Positions 16,887 to 24,201 of a stretch of DNA of 64,000 nt are shown piece after piece. The DNA is from an uncultured Prevotellaceae bacterium (lineage in GTDB: Bacteria > Bacteroidota > Bacteroidia > Bacteroidales > Muribaculaceae): positions 1 to 64,000 of the forward strand of contig CALGGO010000013.1 in assembly GCA_937916085.1 (NCBI GenBank), given 5' to 3'. The first letter of the stretch is position 1, and each line of letters starts with the position of its first letter. The notes below the pieces were generated by a model. That model had not been told where the DNA came from and did not search any database. It saw only the letters and a list, made by a program, of their open reading frames with translations. The translations under genes and the position numbers were made by a program.

Positions 16887-18467
16887 ATGCAAATAAACAT
16901 CAAAACATCTGCATCAAATCAAGCTGTTGTTTCTGCTCTTACTCAGAAATTGCCTGGAAGCGCAAAAGAGAATATCATTGCTCGGGTCGCTTTCGCCTAC
17001 TCATTGGCTTCTGGAAAGCGCTTTGCACAGAATGAATTTGGAATATATGATTCTCAAGGTAAAGAGTACAAAGACCACATCCTATTTGACGCATCTTATC
17101 GAGATTACTATATTGCTCTAATTTGTCAAGCTTATGGCATAAACAAGAACAATGAACTTATTCCTAAATATGTAAAACTACATATAGATCATGGTCTAGA
17201 ACAAATATATTATTTGTTTGAGAATCGTCCTCAATATACTTTCTTTGATTTTCTTATGGAGAACTTAGGGAAGGGAATTGATGCAATCGAAGATGCTCCT
17301 GTTTCTCTTGATGCTGTAAAAAATAACAATCAACACATCGATAAATCATCTTTTGCAGGACCTATCGATATAAAGATAGGTTACGATCCCGACAATAATG
17401 CTCAAATTACATTCTGCTTCAATAATACTAAAATATATAATAATCAGCATGTAGCTGTTGCCGGCAAATCTGGTTCTGGCAAGTCACAATTTGCTTATGA
17501 GTTTCTACGCCAACTTGTGATAAAATCTCAAGGTAAGGTCAATTTTCTTTTTCTTGATTTCAAAGGGATATCATCTGAAGAACAAAAGAAAATGGAATTT
17601 TTCTTCAAAGATACACACGCAAAGTGTATAAATGCACCTATCGAACCATTCCCCCTGAATCCACTTTCTTTCATTGACAACATTAATGACGTTAATAAAT
17701 TAATGGGCATCAATAAATTTGTTGATATCATAGCCAAGTATTCAAATATTGGCAAGAAACAACAGCAGACTTTAAAAGATGCCGTACGTGAAGCATTTAT
17801 TCAACACACAGGAGGAGACTATCCATCCTTGAAGAATGTGTATGACCTTATAATTGATCATGTTGGTGAAACTCGTGATACATTAACTGAAATAATGGGA
17901 CGCTTGAGTGAGTATGAACTATTTGCATCAAATGTAGACAACCCGAGTACATTCCTAAATAATAATTATTATTTATCATTAGCTGGAGATTTGGACAATG
18001 CAGTTCGTTTCACATCTGTTTTTTTGATTATTAATTATATTTTTAATGTTTTCTCAAATATGGGGGGCACTGATGTAGTTGACGGTTATAGAGAAATGCG
18101 TTATGTGCTCATGATAGATGAAGCGCATGATCTTTTCCGAGAAAAGAAATCCCTGGAAATATTAGAGGTTGTCTTAAGAAAAATCCGTTCTTTTGGTGTT
18201 TCTGTGTTTTTATTGTCTCAAGGCATTGCTGAATATAACACAGCAAATTTTGATTTCTCACAAGAATGTGAAACGTCATTCCTTCTGCCAATAAATGATA
18301 TGGCAAATACTAAGGCAATTAATAAGTTCTTAGGTCTAACTCAAAAAGATGGCATTACCGCAATTCGTAATCTCGAAAAGCTTGAAAATGGTCAAGCCAT
18401 ATCTAATATGAAGGAATACCCAAAAACTAAAGTATTTGATGTTGTACAATATTATAAAGAAAAATAA
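16887..18467 (+). CDS. dndE: DndE fused to a HerA/FtsK-like ATPase
   Basis: A 526-residue two-part protein. Residues 1-120 read as DndE: NIIARVAFAYSLASG, YDSQGKEYKDHILFD, YYIALICQAYG and KLHIDHGLEQIYYL follow the family order. From about residue 150 a HerA/FtsK-type motor begins: Walker A AGKSGSGKS near 193-201, LFLDFKG, Walker B YVLMIDEAHD near 406-415, and an arginine/sensor region VSVFLLSQG. Free DndE is only about 110-140 residues and binds nicked DNA. Fusion would tie the modification complex to a DNA-pumping ring. The stop overlaps the next ATG by one base (TAATG). Confidence 0.83.
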   Translation: MQINIKTSASNQAVVSALTQKLPGSAKENIIARVAFAYSLASGKRFAQNEFGIYDSQGKEYKDHILFDASYRDYYIALICQAYGINKNNELIPKYVKLHIDHGLEQIYYLFENRPQYTFFDFLMENLGKGIDAIEDAPVSLDAVKNNNQHIDKSSFAGPIDIKIGYDPDNNAQITFCFNNTKIYNNQHVAVAGKSGSGKSQFAYEFLRQLVIKSQGKVNFLFLDFKGISSEEQKKMEFFFKDTHAKCINAPIEPFPLNPLSFIDNINDVNKLMGINKFVDIIAKYSNIGKKQQQTLKDAVREAFIQHTGGDYPSLKNVYDLIIDHVGETRDTLTEIMGRLSEYELFASNVDNPSTFLNNNYYLSLAGDLDNAVRFTSVFLIINYIFNVFSNMGGTDVVDGYREMRYVLMIDEAHDLFREKKSLEILEVVLRKIRSFGVSVFLLSQGIAEYNTANFDFSQECETSFLLPINDMANTKAINKFLGLTQKDGITAIRNLEKLENGQAISNMKEYPKTKVFDVVQYYKEK

Positions 18468-19561
18468 TGGAACAGAAATTTGACAATATTTGCATTGAGA
18501 ATTTGCAATTAGATTTATTTAATCCTCGACTTCCAAAGTCAAAACAGGGAATCGATGAAAATACCGTAATCGAGTTTTTGTTATTAGAAGCTGCGACTTT
18601 GGAACTAATGGAAGCTATTGGCGAAAATAATTTTTTTGCTGGTGAAATGTTGTTGGTAGTCCCTGATGATAATAATGAAAAGAAATATGTTGTTGTCGAA
18701 GGTAACAGACGTCTAACTGCAGTTATGCTGTTGAATAATCCCAGTCTCGCCAAAGTCAAAAAAGTTGCTACAAAAGATATTTTTAACCGTGCGAAATATC
18801 ATCCTAATGAACTTCCATGTTTAATTTTTAATAGTAGATCTGAGATTCAAAAGCATCTTGGTTTTGTTCATATTACCGGGAAAAAATCATGGAGGATGTT
18901 AGAAAAAGCACGATATTTGAACGAATTAAGAAATAGTGAACAATTCTCAAATTTGTCTTTTCAACAAGCTTGTAAGGAAATCGCAAAAGTAATAGGCAGC
19001 AAATCGCCATATGTAAAGAAAGTTTTGGTTAGTTTCCTTCTCTATGTAATAGCTGAAGATGAAAAGTTCTACAAAATTGAGGGATTATCAGACGAAACTT
19101 TTTTTCTAAATTATTTCTCAGATGGATTACAGAAAAATAACATTCGGGAATTCCTAAATGTTGATTTAGATTCTGAGGATCCACTTGAGCATATTGACAA
19201 ACAACATTTAGAGGAAATCGTTACATGGTGGTTTAAAAAATCTGAAGGAATCTCACGCGTGATAGGCGACAGTGAAAGTATGAAACTCCTCAATGAGGTT
19301 TTAGGAAATCAAAATGCGTTATCTGCATTTAGGAATGGTGCCACCATTTATGAAGCATATGAACTAACCAATGATCTTGACATTCAATTTGAAAAAAAGA
19401 TTAAAGATGCTTATAAAGCAATCGAACAGGCAGATAGACTATCAAATAAAGTCAAAGAATTCTATAATGATTTGTATGAAGATCTGAAAGGTATTCGTAT
19501 AATTGCCAAGAAAATTAACGATTTTAAAACAAAAAGAGAAGAAGATGGAGATGACTTTTGA
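18467..19561 (+). CDS. ParB/sulfiredoxin-fold protein of the dnd-like operon
   Basis: A 364-residue protein. The N-terminal 110 residues show the ParB/Srx fold pattern: LDLFNPRLP, a substrate-like VVPDDNN strand and VVVEGNRRLTAVMLL near residues 75-89, matching the ParB GxRR box. The remainder is helical with no known domain and ends in a charged coiled coil. In the related Ssp and Dnd systems, ParB-fold proteins (SspE, DndB with DGQHR motifs) sense phosphorothioate or regulate the operon, so a sensor or NTPase role is a fair inference; the DGQHR motif itself is absent. It overlaps the next gene by 17 bases. Confidence 0.7.
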   Translation: MEQKFDNICIENLQLDLFNPRLPKSKQGIDENTVIEFLLLEAATLELMEAIGENNFFAGEMLLVVPDDNNEKKYVVVEGNRRLTAVMLLNNPSLAKVKKVATKDIFNRAKYHPNELPCLIFNSRSEIQKHLGFVHITGKKSWRMLEKARYLNELRNSEQFSNLSFQQACKEIAKVIGSKSPYVKKVLVSFLLYVIAEDEKFYKIEGLSDETFFLNYFSDGLQKNNIREFLNVDLDSEDPLEHIDKQHLEEIVTWWFKKSEGISRVIGDSESMKLLNEVLGNQNALSAFRNGATIYEAYELTNDLDIQFEKKIKDAYKAIEQADRLSNKVKEFYNDLYEDLKGIRIIAKKINDFKTKREEDGDDF

Positions 19562-20483
19562 TGACAAGTATGTTGCCAGTATAAATTATTTGAGTAATAT
19601 CGGAAGACCTGATTATCCTCAAGATCAGATTGGTCTCTATTCTGATTATATTGAGCTGATGATCTTGTTTTCAGGTGAAGATGGTGTTTCATTTGGTGAT
19701 ATTCTAGATTTGTTTTATGGAGAACCCGATGAGAGAACAGATGCAGAAATAAGAGACAAAGAAGAAGTATTTATTAAAAGAATTTTTTCATTGATAGATG
19801 AGCGTATTGTTCTTTTCGCAGATTTATATCCATTTGAGAAAAGTAAGAATAGTTATTTTTTAAAACGTAATATCTCTGATAATGAGAAATATTATGTGTT
19901 ATTACTCATTTCTTCTCAATTAGATATATTCAATTTGTTCCAATCTGATTTAACAACAGATTTTGAAACACTTTCATTCGAGACACTAAAAAAGTTTATT
20001 CCAACTGCTGTAGTCAAACAGTTCGGAAAGAATACCAATTATAAAGGTAACGCTAAGGATAAGATTAAATCCCTGTCTATTGAAATCGGAATTCCTGTTA
20101 ATAATTACGAAATCAATCAAATTAATGAAAAGAATAATCAAGAAAGGGGACTCGATGTAATTGGTTGGTTGCCATTTAACGATAACTGTCAGAACAAAAT
20201 CGTTTTTTTAGGACAATGTGCATGTGGCAAAAGATTTGAATTAAAACAGCACGACACTAGAAGATTTGCAGATTATTTTATTTTTTATAAAACGAAACCT
20301 CAGCACACATTGTTTGTTCCATACTCTTTGATTAATATTAATGAAGGTAAGTTTTATCATAACTATATTGAGGAAGATTACTTGGTATTCGAGCGAAAGA
20401 GAATGGTATCATTGCTTAGCGGAAACAACATTTATAATCAATTATTGTCAAAAAAATTAGTTGAAAAATGTATCTCATTTTAA
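19545..20483 (+). CDS. Possible nuclease/effector, last gene of the dnd-like operon
   Basis: A 312-residue protein when started at 19545 (an earlier in-frame ATG at 19503 would overlap the ParB gene more deeply). The N-terminal 150 residues are helical and acidic. From residue 200 it reads GLDVIGWLPFNDN, then KIVFLGQCACGKRFELK, a D...QxxxxK-like layout that resembles the active-site core of some PD-(D/E)XK nucleases in which Gln replaces Glu. I recognise no named family. Position at the end of the modification operon, where restriction genes usually stand, supports an attack function. Translational overlap shows it is part of the operon. Nuclease activity is an inference. Confidence 0.5.
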   Translation: MEMTFDDKYVASINYLSNIGRPDYPQDQIGLYSDYIELMILFSGEDGVSFGDILDLFYGEPDERTDAEIRDKEEVFIKRIFSLIDERIVLFADLYPFEKSKNSYFLKRNISDNEKYYVLLLISSQLDIFNLFQSDLTTDFETLSFETLKKFIPTAVVKQFGKNTNYKGNAKDKIKSLSIEIGIPVNNYEINQINEKNNQERGLDVIGWLPFNDNCQNKIVFLGQCACGKRFELKQHDTRRFADYFIFYKTKPQHTLFVPYSLININEGKFYHNYIEEDYLVFERKRMVSLLSGNNIYNQLLSKKLVEKCISF

Positions 20484-20698
20484 AACGTAGAAGCTTATTG
20501 GTATAATTATTTCTATGCATATTAGCAAATCGATTTCTATTTTAGACAAAGATTGTATCCATTGGTGAAGGCACTTGTTTTGCGCAACCGCCATAGCCAG
20601 ATGAGAGCGACAGTGAAAGTAAACCAAGAAACCCTTTGGGGCATCATTGCTATGTTTTCGACAAATGTTCATTCAACCATCATGCAACAAAGCAATTC

Positions 20699-20872
20699 TC
20701 AATACTTTATCTTGAAATAATCAAGCTGTGCTTTGAATAGGTCTTGTGCTGTGAGGCAGGTGTAGAGGAAGTAGCTTTGCAGTCGTGGCCATTCTCTGAG
20801 TCCTCGATAGTAATACATCTTCAGTTCTTCGGTGATGATTAACGGCACAATAATTTCGAGTTGTGCTCTCCA
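20699..20872 (-). pseudogene. C-terminal remnant of a Fic-family gene
   Basis: The minus strand from 20872 to a TGA at 20701-20699 encodes 57 residues ending a Fic-type protein: QLEIIVPLIITEELK, MYYYRGLREW and TAQDLFKAQLDYFKI match the C-terminal tail of Bacteroidota Fic AMPylase-like proteins. An in-frame TAA lies directly upstream and no Fic core (HPFxxGNGR) is present anywhere in the window. This is a decayed stump at the right edge of the island. The stretch 20484-20698 has no gene that I can support. Confidence 0.6.
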
Positions 20873-20987
20873 TTATCCTGAAAATATCGGCAAGAAAAAT
20901 ATTCAAAATTTGTCAAAAAAGTAGTGTTTTTTGCCTATATCGGCAAGAAAATGGCGGGAAAAATGTGTTTCCCCGCCAAGTGAATTT

Positions 20988-21056
20988 TGTACTTTCTCCT
21001 TTGTCCTTTATCCTTTCTACATCCTTTGTCCTTTGTCCTTTGTCCTTTGACAACTG
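20988..21056 (+). repeat. GTCCTTT-type pyrimidine word repeat
   Basis: The word TTTGTCCTTT and close variants recur about seven times, almost all pyrimidine on this strand. No gene. Confidence 0.7.
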
Positions 21057-21082
21057 CACATCTACCGAAGTGCAACATTAGA

Positions 21083-21194
21083 TTCAGTCGCCTGTCACAC
21101 AGTGCCGCCCACGGCTCCGCCGTGAACGGCACAATGTGTTTCGCACATGGCCAAGTCTTCGACTTGTCTCGCCCCCCACCTTTTTGCGACTGAA
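21083..21194. repeat. Compact multi-hairpin (junction-like) element
   Basis: The outer arms TTCAGTCGC (21083-21091) and GCGACTGAA (21186-21194) pair perfectly. Between them are three separate hairpins: GTGCCG...CGGCAC (21102-21132) with an inner CACGG/CCGTG, TGTG-TTTCG-CACA (21135-21147), and CAAGTC-TTC-GACTTG (21152-21166). The whole would fold as a four-armed structure. No gene fits. It could be a structured RNA or a palindromic mobile repeat. Confidence 0.65.
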
Positions 21195-21318
21195 GCCCTT
21201 CCCCCTTCCTCCTTTGTCCTTCCTCCTTCCCCCTTTGTCCTTTCTCCTTTCTCCTTCCTACTTTCTCCTTTCTCCTTCCTACTTCTTCCTTCCTCCTTCC
21301 TCCTTTGTCCTTTATTTG
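21195..21318 (+). repeat. Long C/T-only tract of CCTCCTT/TTCTCC words
   Basis: About 120 bases with almost no purines on this strand, built from CTTCCTC, CTTTCTC and TTTGTCC words. Such homopyrimidine tracts can adopt triplex DNA. Overlapping frames here are artefacts of composition. Confidence 0.7.
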
Positions 21319-21368
21319 GGCTATATAGCAGTTAAGAGCGTTAAGTAGATTTACTTAACGCTCAGGGG

Positions 21369-21440
21369 TAGCGCATAGGAGAGTCGAACTCCTCTTTTAA
21401 GAATGAAAATCTTACGTCCTAACCGATAGACGAATGCGCC
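21369..21440 (-). tRNA. tRNA-Glu (TTC), downstream copy
   Basis: A 72-base tRNA. Acceptor arm GGCGCAT/ATGCGCT, anticodon stem TAAGA/TCTTA with loop TTTTCAT (anticodon TTC), T-arm AGGAG/CTCCT around TTCGACT, discriminator A. CCA is not encoded. It follows rpsT on the same strand. Confidence 0.97.
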
Positions 21441-21533
21441 ATCATGTGAAGACCTGGCTCTGCTGCGCCAAAATCTTCATGAGAAAATTATGCTAGGCTG
21501 AGAGGGCTGAATCTCTCAGTGGAGAAGCCTCTG

Positions 21534-21794
21534 TTAGGCAACGTTGAGCTTGTTAACGTGCTTAGCGAGCTTGCTCTTGAGGTTAGCGGCTTTGTTCTTG
21601 CTGATAGTGCCCTTGCGGCCCAGCTTGTCGAGCATAGCCGATACTTTCTTGTAAGCCTCGGCAGCTTCCTCTTTGTTCTCCATTTTGCGCAGGTTGCGAA
21701 CGGCGTTGCGCATAGTCTTAGCGTAGTAACGGTTACGCTCGTTTCTTGTCTTAGTTTGACGAATACGTTTGATAGATGATTTATGGTTTGCCAT
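21534..21794 (-). CDS. rpsT: 30S ribosomal protein S20
   Basis: An 86-residue, very basic protein starting MANHKSSIKRIRQTKTRNERN, with three helices ending KAANLKSKLAKHVNKL, as in S20 of Bacteroidales. It binds 16S rRNA early in small-subunit assembly. The gene lies between two tRNA-Glu genes on the same strand (38 bases from the upstream one, 93 from the downstream one) with no promoter seen in between, so all three are probably cut from one transcript started at 21934-21964. Confidence 0.97.
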   Translation of the reverse strand: MANHKSSIKRIRQTKTRNERNRYYAKTMRNAVRNLRKMENKEEAAEAYKKVSAMLDKLGRKGTISKNKAANLKSKLAKHVNKLNVA

Positions 21795-21832
21795 AATTTG
21801 TGTGTAAAAAATTTTAATTGTTTGATTATTAG

Positions 21833-21904
21833 TAGCCCATAGCAGAGTCGAACTGCTCTTTCAAGAATGAAAATCTTGCGTCCTAACCGATAGACGAATG
21901 GGCC
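21833..21904 (-). tRNA. tRNA-Glu (TTC), upstream copy
   Basis: A 72-base tRNA. Acceptor arm GGCCCAT/ATGGGCT, anticodon loop with TTC, T-arm AGCAG/CTGCT. It differs from the copy at 21369 mainly in the acceptor, T-arm and one anticodon-stem pair, so the two are old duplicates rather than a fresh copy. Confidence 0.97.
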
Positions 21905-21933
21905 CCGAATATGCGCTTTTTCAAAAGCGACTG

Positions 21934-21964
21934 CAAAATTAGGTCAAATTTTTGAAACAGCAAA
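21934..21964 (-). promoter_or_regulatory. Promoter of the tRNA-Glu/rpsT/tRNA-Glu unit
   Basis: On the minus strand TTTG (21964-21961), 19 bases, then TAATTTTG (21941-21934): a full -33/-7 promoter 30 bases before the first tRNA. Confidence 0.8.
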
Positions 21965-22102
21965 ATTTATTTTGGTCAAATCGTTAAAAGACAAAGTTTT
22001 TTTGATTTTTAAGGCGAGATTTGCGCGAAAAGCTGTAACTTCGCAAGGCGAAAACTCCAGAAAGGGGTCGCCGCTGGCGACGGGAAGTAAAGACAGCTAT
22101 CT

Positions 22103-22184
22103 CCCTCCTTGAAGCCTTCTTCGTAGCTTCGCTCGTCATCGTGTTTTCAAGGAGGGTCACTCAAAGCTCAGCCTTCGGCTGAGC
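22103..22184. repeat. Inverted repeat and REP-like hairpin before recO
   Basis: CCCTCCTTGAA (22103-22113) pairs with 22146-22156. Just after it, GCTCAGCC-TTC-GGCTGAGC (22166-22184) forms a hairpin whose arms recur at 44.1-44.26 kb. The hairpin ends 20 bases before the recO ATG. Confidence 0.65.
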
Positions 22185-22203
22185 CGCTAAAGGCGTTTAA
22201 TAA

Positions 22204-22929
22204 ATGCAGGAGAAACTCAATGGCATAGTTATCAACGTTATCAAGTATAACGAGAAGCACAACATCGCCCACATCTATACCGACAAATTGGGGATGCTGG
22301 CGTTCCTGGTGCGTCAGGGCACTACTCATGCCGCGAGGATGCGCAACGCGATGTTCATGCCGCTGTCGCTGCTCGAGTTTGAGGCGCGGCTGCAGCCCAA
22401 CCGCGACCTTGGCACGCTTCACGACGTGCGTCGCACCGCTACGCTGATGTCAATCTACAGCGACCCCATGAAGAACGCCATAGCGATGTTCCTGAGCGAA
22501 CTGCTGTCGCACACTATCCAGGAGCAGGAGCAGAACATGGTGCTCTACAGCTTCATCAAGAGCTGCATCATCAGGCTCGAGCAGATGAGCGGCAGCGTCG
22601 CCAATTTCCACATCTGTTTCCTCTACCGCCTGGGACAATTCATCGGCATCCAGCCCGACATCGACAGCTACCGCGAAGGCTACTGGTTCAACATGAGCGA
22701 GGGAGTGTTCACGCAGTCGCCACATCCAGGCATGAAATCGCTGCCTCCCGCCCAGGCTCAGGTGCTGCCACTGCTCTCGCGCATGACCTTCGACAACATG
22801 CACCACTTCAAGTTCTCACGCGACCAGCGCAACGAGATACTTGAAATAATCCTCGGCTACTACCGCCTGCACCACTCCACCCTAGGCACCCTGCGCTCGC
22901 CCGATGTGCTCAAGCAACTCTTCGTCTGA
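22204..22929 (+). CDS. recO: DNA repair protein RecO
   Basis: A 241-residue protein. The N-terminal OB fold (about 1-80: GIVINVIKYNEKHNIAHIYTDKLG) and the helical C-terminal half (TLGTLRSPDVLKQLF end) are those of Bacteroidota RecO, which loads RecA on gapped DNA with RecR. The Cys zinc motif of some RecO proteins is absent, as is common in this phylum. It lies convergent to none of its neighbours and forms a single-gene unit; no clear TAnnTTTG was found in front of it. Confidence 0.88.
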   Translation: MQEKLNGIVINVIKYNEKHNIAHIYTDKLGMLAFLVRQGTTHAARMRNAMFMPLSLLEFEARLQPNRDLGTLHDVRRTATLMSIYSDPMKNAIAMFLSELLSHTIQEQEQNMVLYSFIKSCIIRLEQMSGSVANFHICFLYRLGQFIGIQPDIDSYREGYWFNMSEGVFTQSPHPGMKSLPPAQAQVLPLLSRMTFDNMHHFKFSRDQRNEILEIILGYYRLHHSTLGTLRSPDVLKQLFV

Positions 22930-22944
22930 CACAAAGCGGTGATA

Positions 22945-23010
22945 AACCCAAATCGGCCATTTGGCGACTAAAGGTTGGGTTTTCGGTCTATCTATAACCT
23001 ATTAGGGATA
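22945..23010 (+). repeat. Dispersed intergenic repeat, copy 2
   Basis: AACCCAAATCGGCCATTTGG followed by a variable core and TCTATAACCTATTAGGG, matching 3420-3490 at both ends. CCAAAT-CGGCC-ATTTGG is an inverted repeat. It lies right after recO, as copy 1 lies right after the nuclease gene. Confidence 0.6.
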
Positions 23011-23158
23011 AAAAAAATCCTCGGCATCACGCCGGGGATTGCTTAACTAATTAACCTTCTAATACCATTAACATAAACCTTAAAACAAAAATGAAAAAGA
23101 AAATTTTCGTCTCACGACGATGGATTTTTTATAACCTTAAAAACTAATACCATGAAAA
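23010..23158 (-). ncRNA. Candidate small RNA of about 150 bases with own promoter and terminator
   Basis: On the minus strand a full promoter (TTTG, 21 bases, TAATTTTG; 23197-23165) starts transcription near 23158. The region then holds a TCGTC-GTGA-GACGA hairpin and two direct copies of GGTATTAG each followed by AAGGTT, and closes with a GC-rich stem (AATCCCCGGC, 23040-23031, with 23025-23016) and eight T. No reading frame of note is present. A 6S-like or trans-acting regulatory RNA is possible; I could not match it to a named family. Confidence 0.5.
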
Positions 23159-23164
23159 CTGATG

Positions 23165-23197
23165 CAAAATTACACCCTTCTGCTGTGTCAATCCAAA
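23165..23197 (-). promoter_or_regulatory. Promoter of the candidate small RNA
   Basis: TTTG at 23197-23194, 21-base spacer, TAATTTTG at 23172-23165 on the minus strand; a complete Bacteroidales-type promoter with no gene in front of it. Confidence 0.65.
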
Positions 23198-23328
23198 TTT
23201 TTGAGCAAAAAACTGCGATTTTTGCCCGAAATTTAACTCTGTTTTATGTTTGTAAACAGATTTTAGGTAAATTACAGGGCTTGCACTTGACTTTGAGCTC
23301 AATCGAAAAAAAGTGGGGAAAACACAAT

Positions 23329-23354
23329 GCCGCAGTGAATCACTTCACCGCGGC
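23329..23354 (-). terminator. Hairpin with distal T-run between yebC and the small RNA
   Basis: An 11-bp stem with one mismatch (23354-23344 with 23339-23329). The minus strand then reads ATTGTGTTTT and shortly CTTTTTTT. A TAACTTTG element (23369-23362) lies directly upstream, so this could be a short attenuated transcript rather than only the yebC terminator. Confidence 0.4.
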
Positions 23355-23401
23355 ACCCATGCAAAGTTACAAATTTCTTTTATCGGAATCGACAAAAGAT
23401 T

Positions 23402-23425
23402 GCCGCAAAGTCTCCAGAATGCGGC
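23402..23425 (-). terminator. Probable yebC terminator
   Basis: On the minus strand GCCGCA (23425-23420) pairs with TGCGGC (23407-23402), followed by AATCTTTTG, 18 bases after the yebC stop. Confidence 0.5.
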
Positions 23426-23442
23426 TTTATCGTCGGTAGGAA

Positions 23443-24168
23443 TTATTCAAGACCAGCCTCTTTCATGTTGGTGAAGACGTTTTGCACGTCGTCATCCTCT
23501 TCGAGCACCTCAAGGAGCTTGTCCATGTCGGCGGTCTGCTCCTCGTTTAGCTCTTTATAGTCGGCTGGCTCATAGACGAATTCCGAACTCTTAATCTCAA
23601 ATCCGTTCTCCTCCAGATATTTCTGGATGTCGCCATTCGACTCAAAAGCAGCGCTGATGATGATTTCCTCCTCGTCCTGCTCTATCTCCTCAGCACCGAA
23701 GTCGATAAGCTCGAGTTCCAAATCCTCGAGGCTCACGCCCTCTTTAGGCTCTACATGGAAGTAGGCCTTGTGGCTGAACATGAACGCCACGCTGCCCGAG
23801 TTGCCCAGCGTGCCGCCCTTCTTGTTGAAGTAGCTGCGCAGGTTGGCGACGGTGCGAGTGGTGTTGTCGGTAGCAGTCTCCACGAGGATAGCGATGCCGT
23901 GAGGTCCATATCCCTCATAGATTACCTCCTTGTAGTCGCTTGCGTCCTTGTCGCTCGCCTTCTTGATGGCGCGTTCCACGGTGTCCTTAGGCATATTGGC
24001 AGCCTTGGCATTGGCCATCAGGGCACGCAGACGCGAGTTTGCTGTTGGGTCGGGACCACCGGCCTTTACTGCCATAGTGATTTCCTTACCAATCTTAGTG
24101 AACGTGCGGGACATGCTGCCCCAGCGTTTCAGTTTCCTTGCTTTGCGATATTCAAAAGCTCTTCCCAT
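23443..24168 (-). CDS. yebC: YebC/PmpR-family protein
   Basis: A 241-residue protein starting MGRAFEYRKARKLKRWGSMSR, with KAGGPDPTANSRLRALMANAKAANMPKDTVERAIKKA, the family's most conserved block. Long described as a transcriptional regulator, YebC proteins have more recently been linked to translation of difficult proline stretches. The acidic C-terminal domain ends NVFTNMKEAGLE. It follows the cupin gene by 33 bases with no promoter, so pheT, cupin and yebC may be one unit. Confidence 0.93.
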   Translation of the reverse strand: MGRAFEYRKARKLKRWGSMSRTFTKIGKEITMAVKAGGPDPTANSRLRALMANAKAANMPKDTVERAIKKASDKDASDYKEVIYEGYGPHGIAILVETATDNTTRTVANLRSYFNKKGGTLGNSGSVAFMFSHKAYFHVEPKEGVSLEDLELELIDFGAEEIEQDEEEIIISAAFESNGDIQKYLEENGFEIKSSEFVYEPADYKELNEEQTADMDKLLEVLEEDDDVQNVFTNMKEAGLE

Positions 24169-24201
24169 AAATAGAAATTTTATTTAGTTATTAATTTTTC
24201 C

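Noticed and set aside
13460..20483. A BREX or type I restriction locus
   Set aside because: There is no methyltransferase, PglZ or BrxL gene; the PP-loop protein has DndC-specific Cys motifs and its neighbours match DndD and DndE.
20988..21318. Small genes predicted in the pyrimidine-rich stretch
   Set aside because: Several overlapping frames with Ser/Pro/Phe/Leu repeats arise only from the C/T composition.
21369..21440. tRNA-Glu 3' end as attachment site of the defence island
   Set aside because: No second copy of the tRNA 3' end was seen near 10.9 kb or elsewhere in the island, and no integrase gene is within it.
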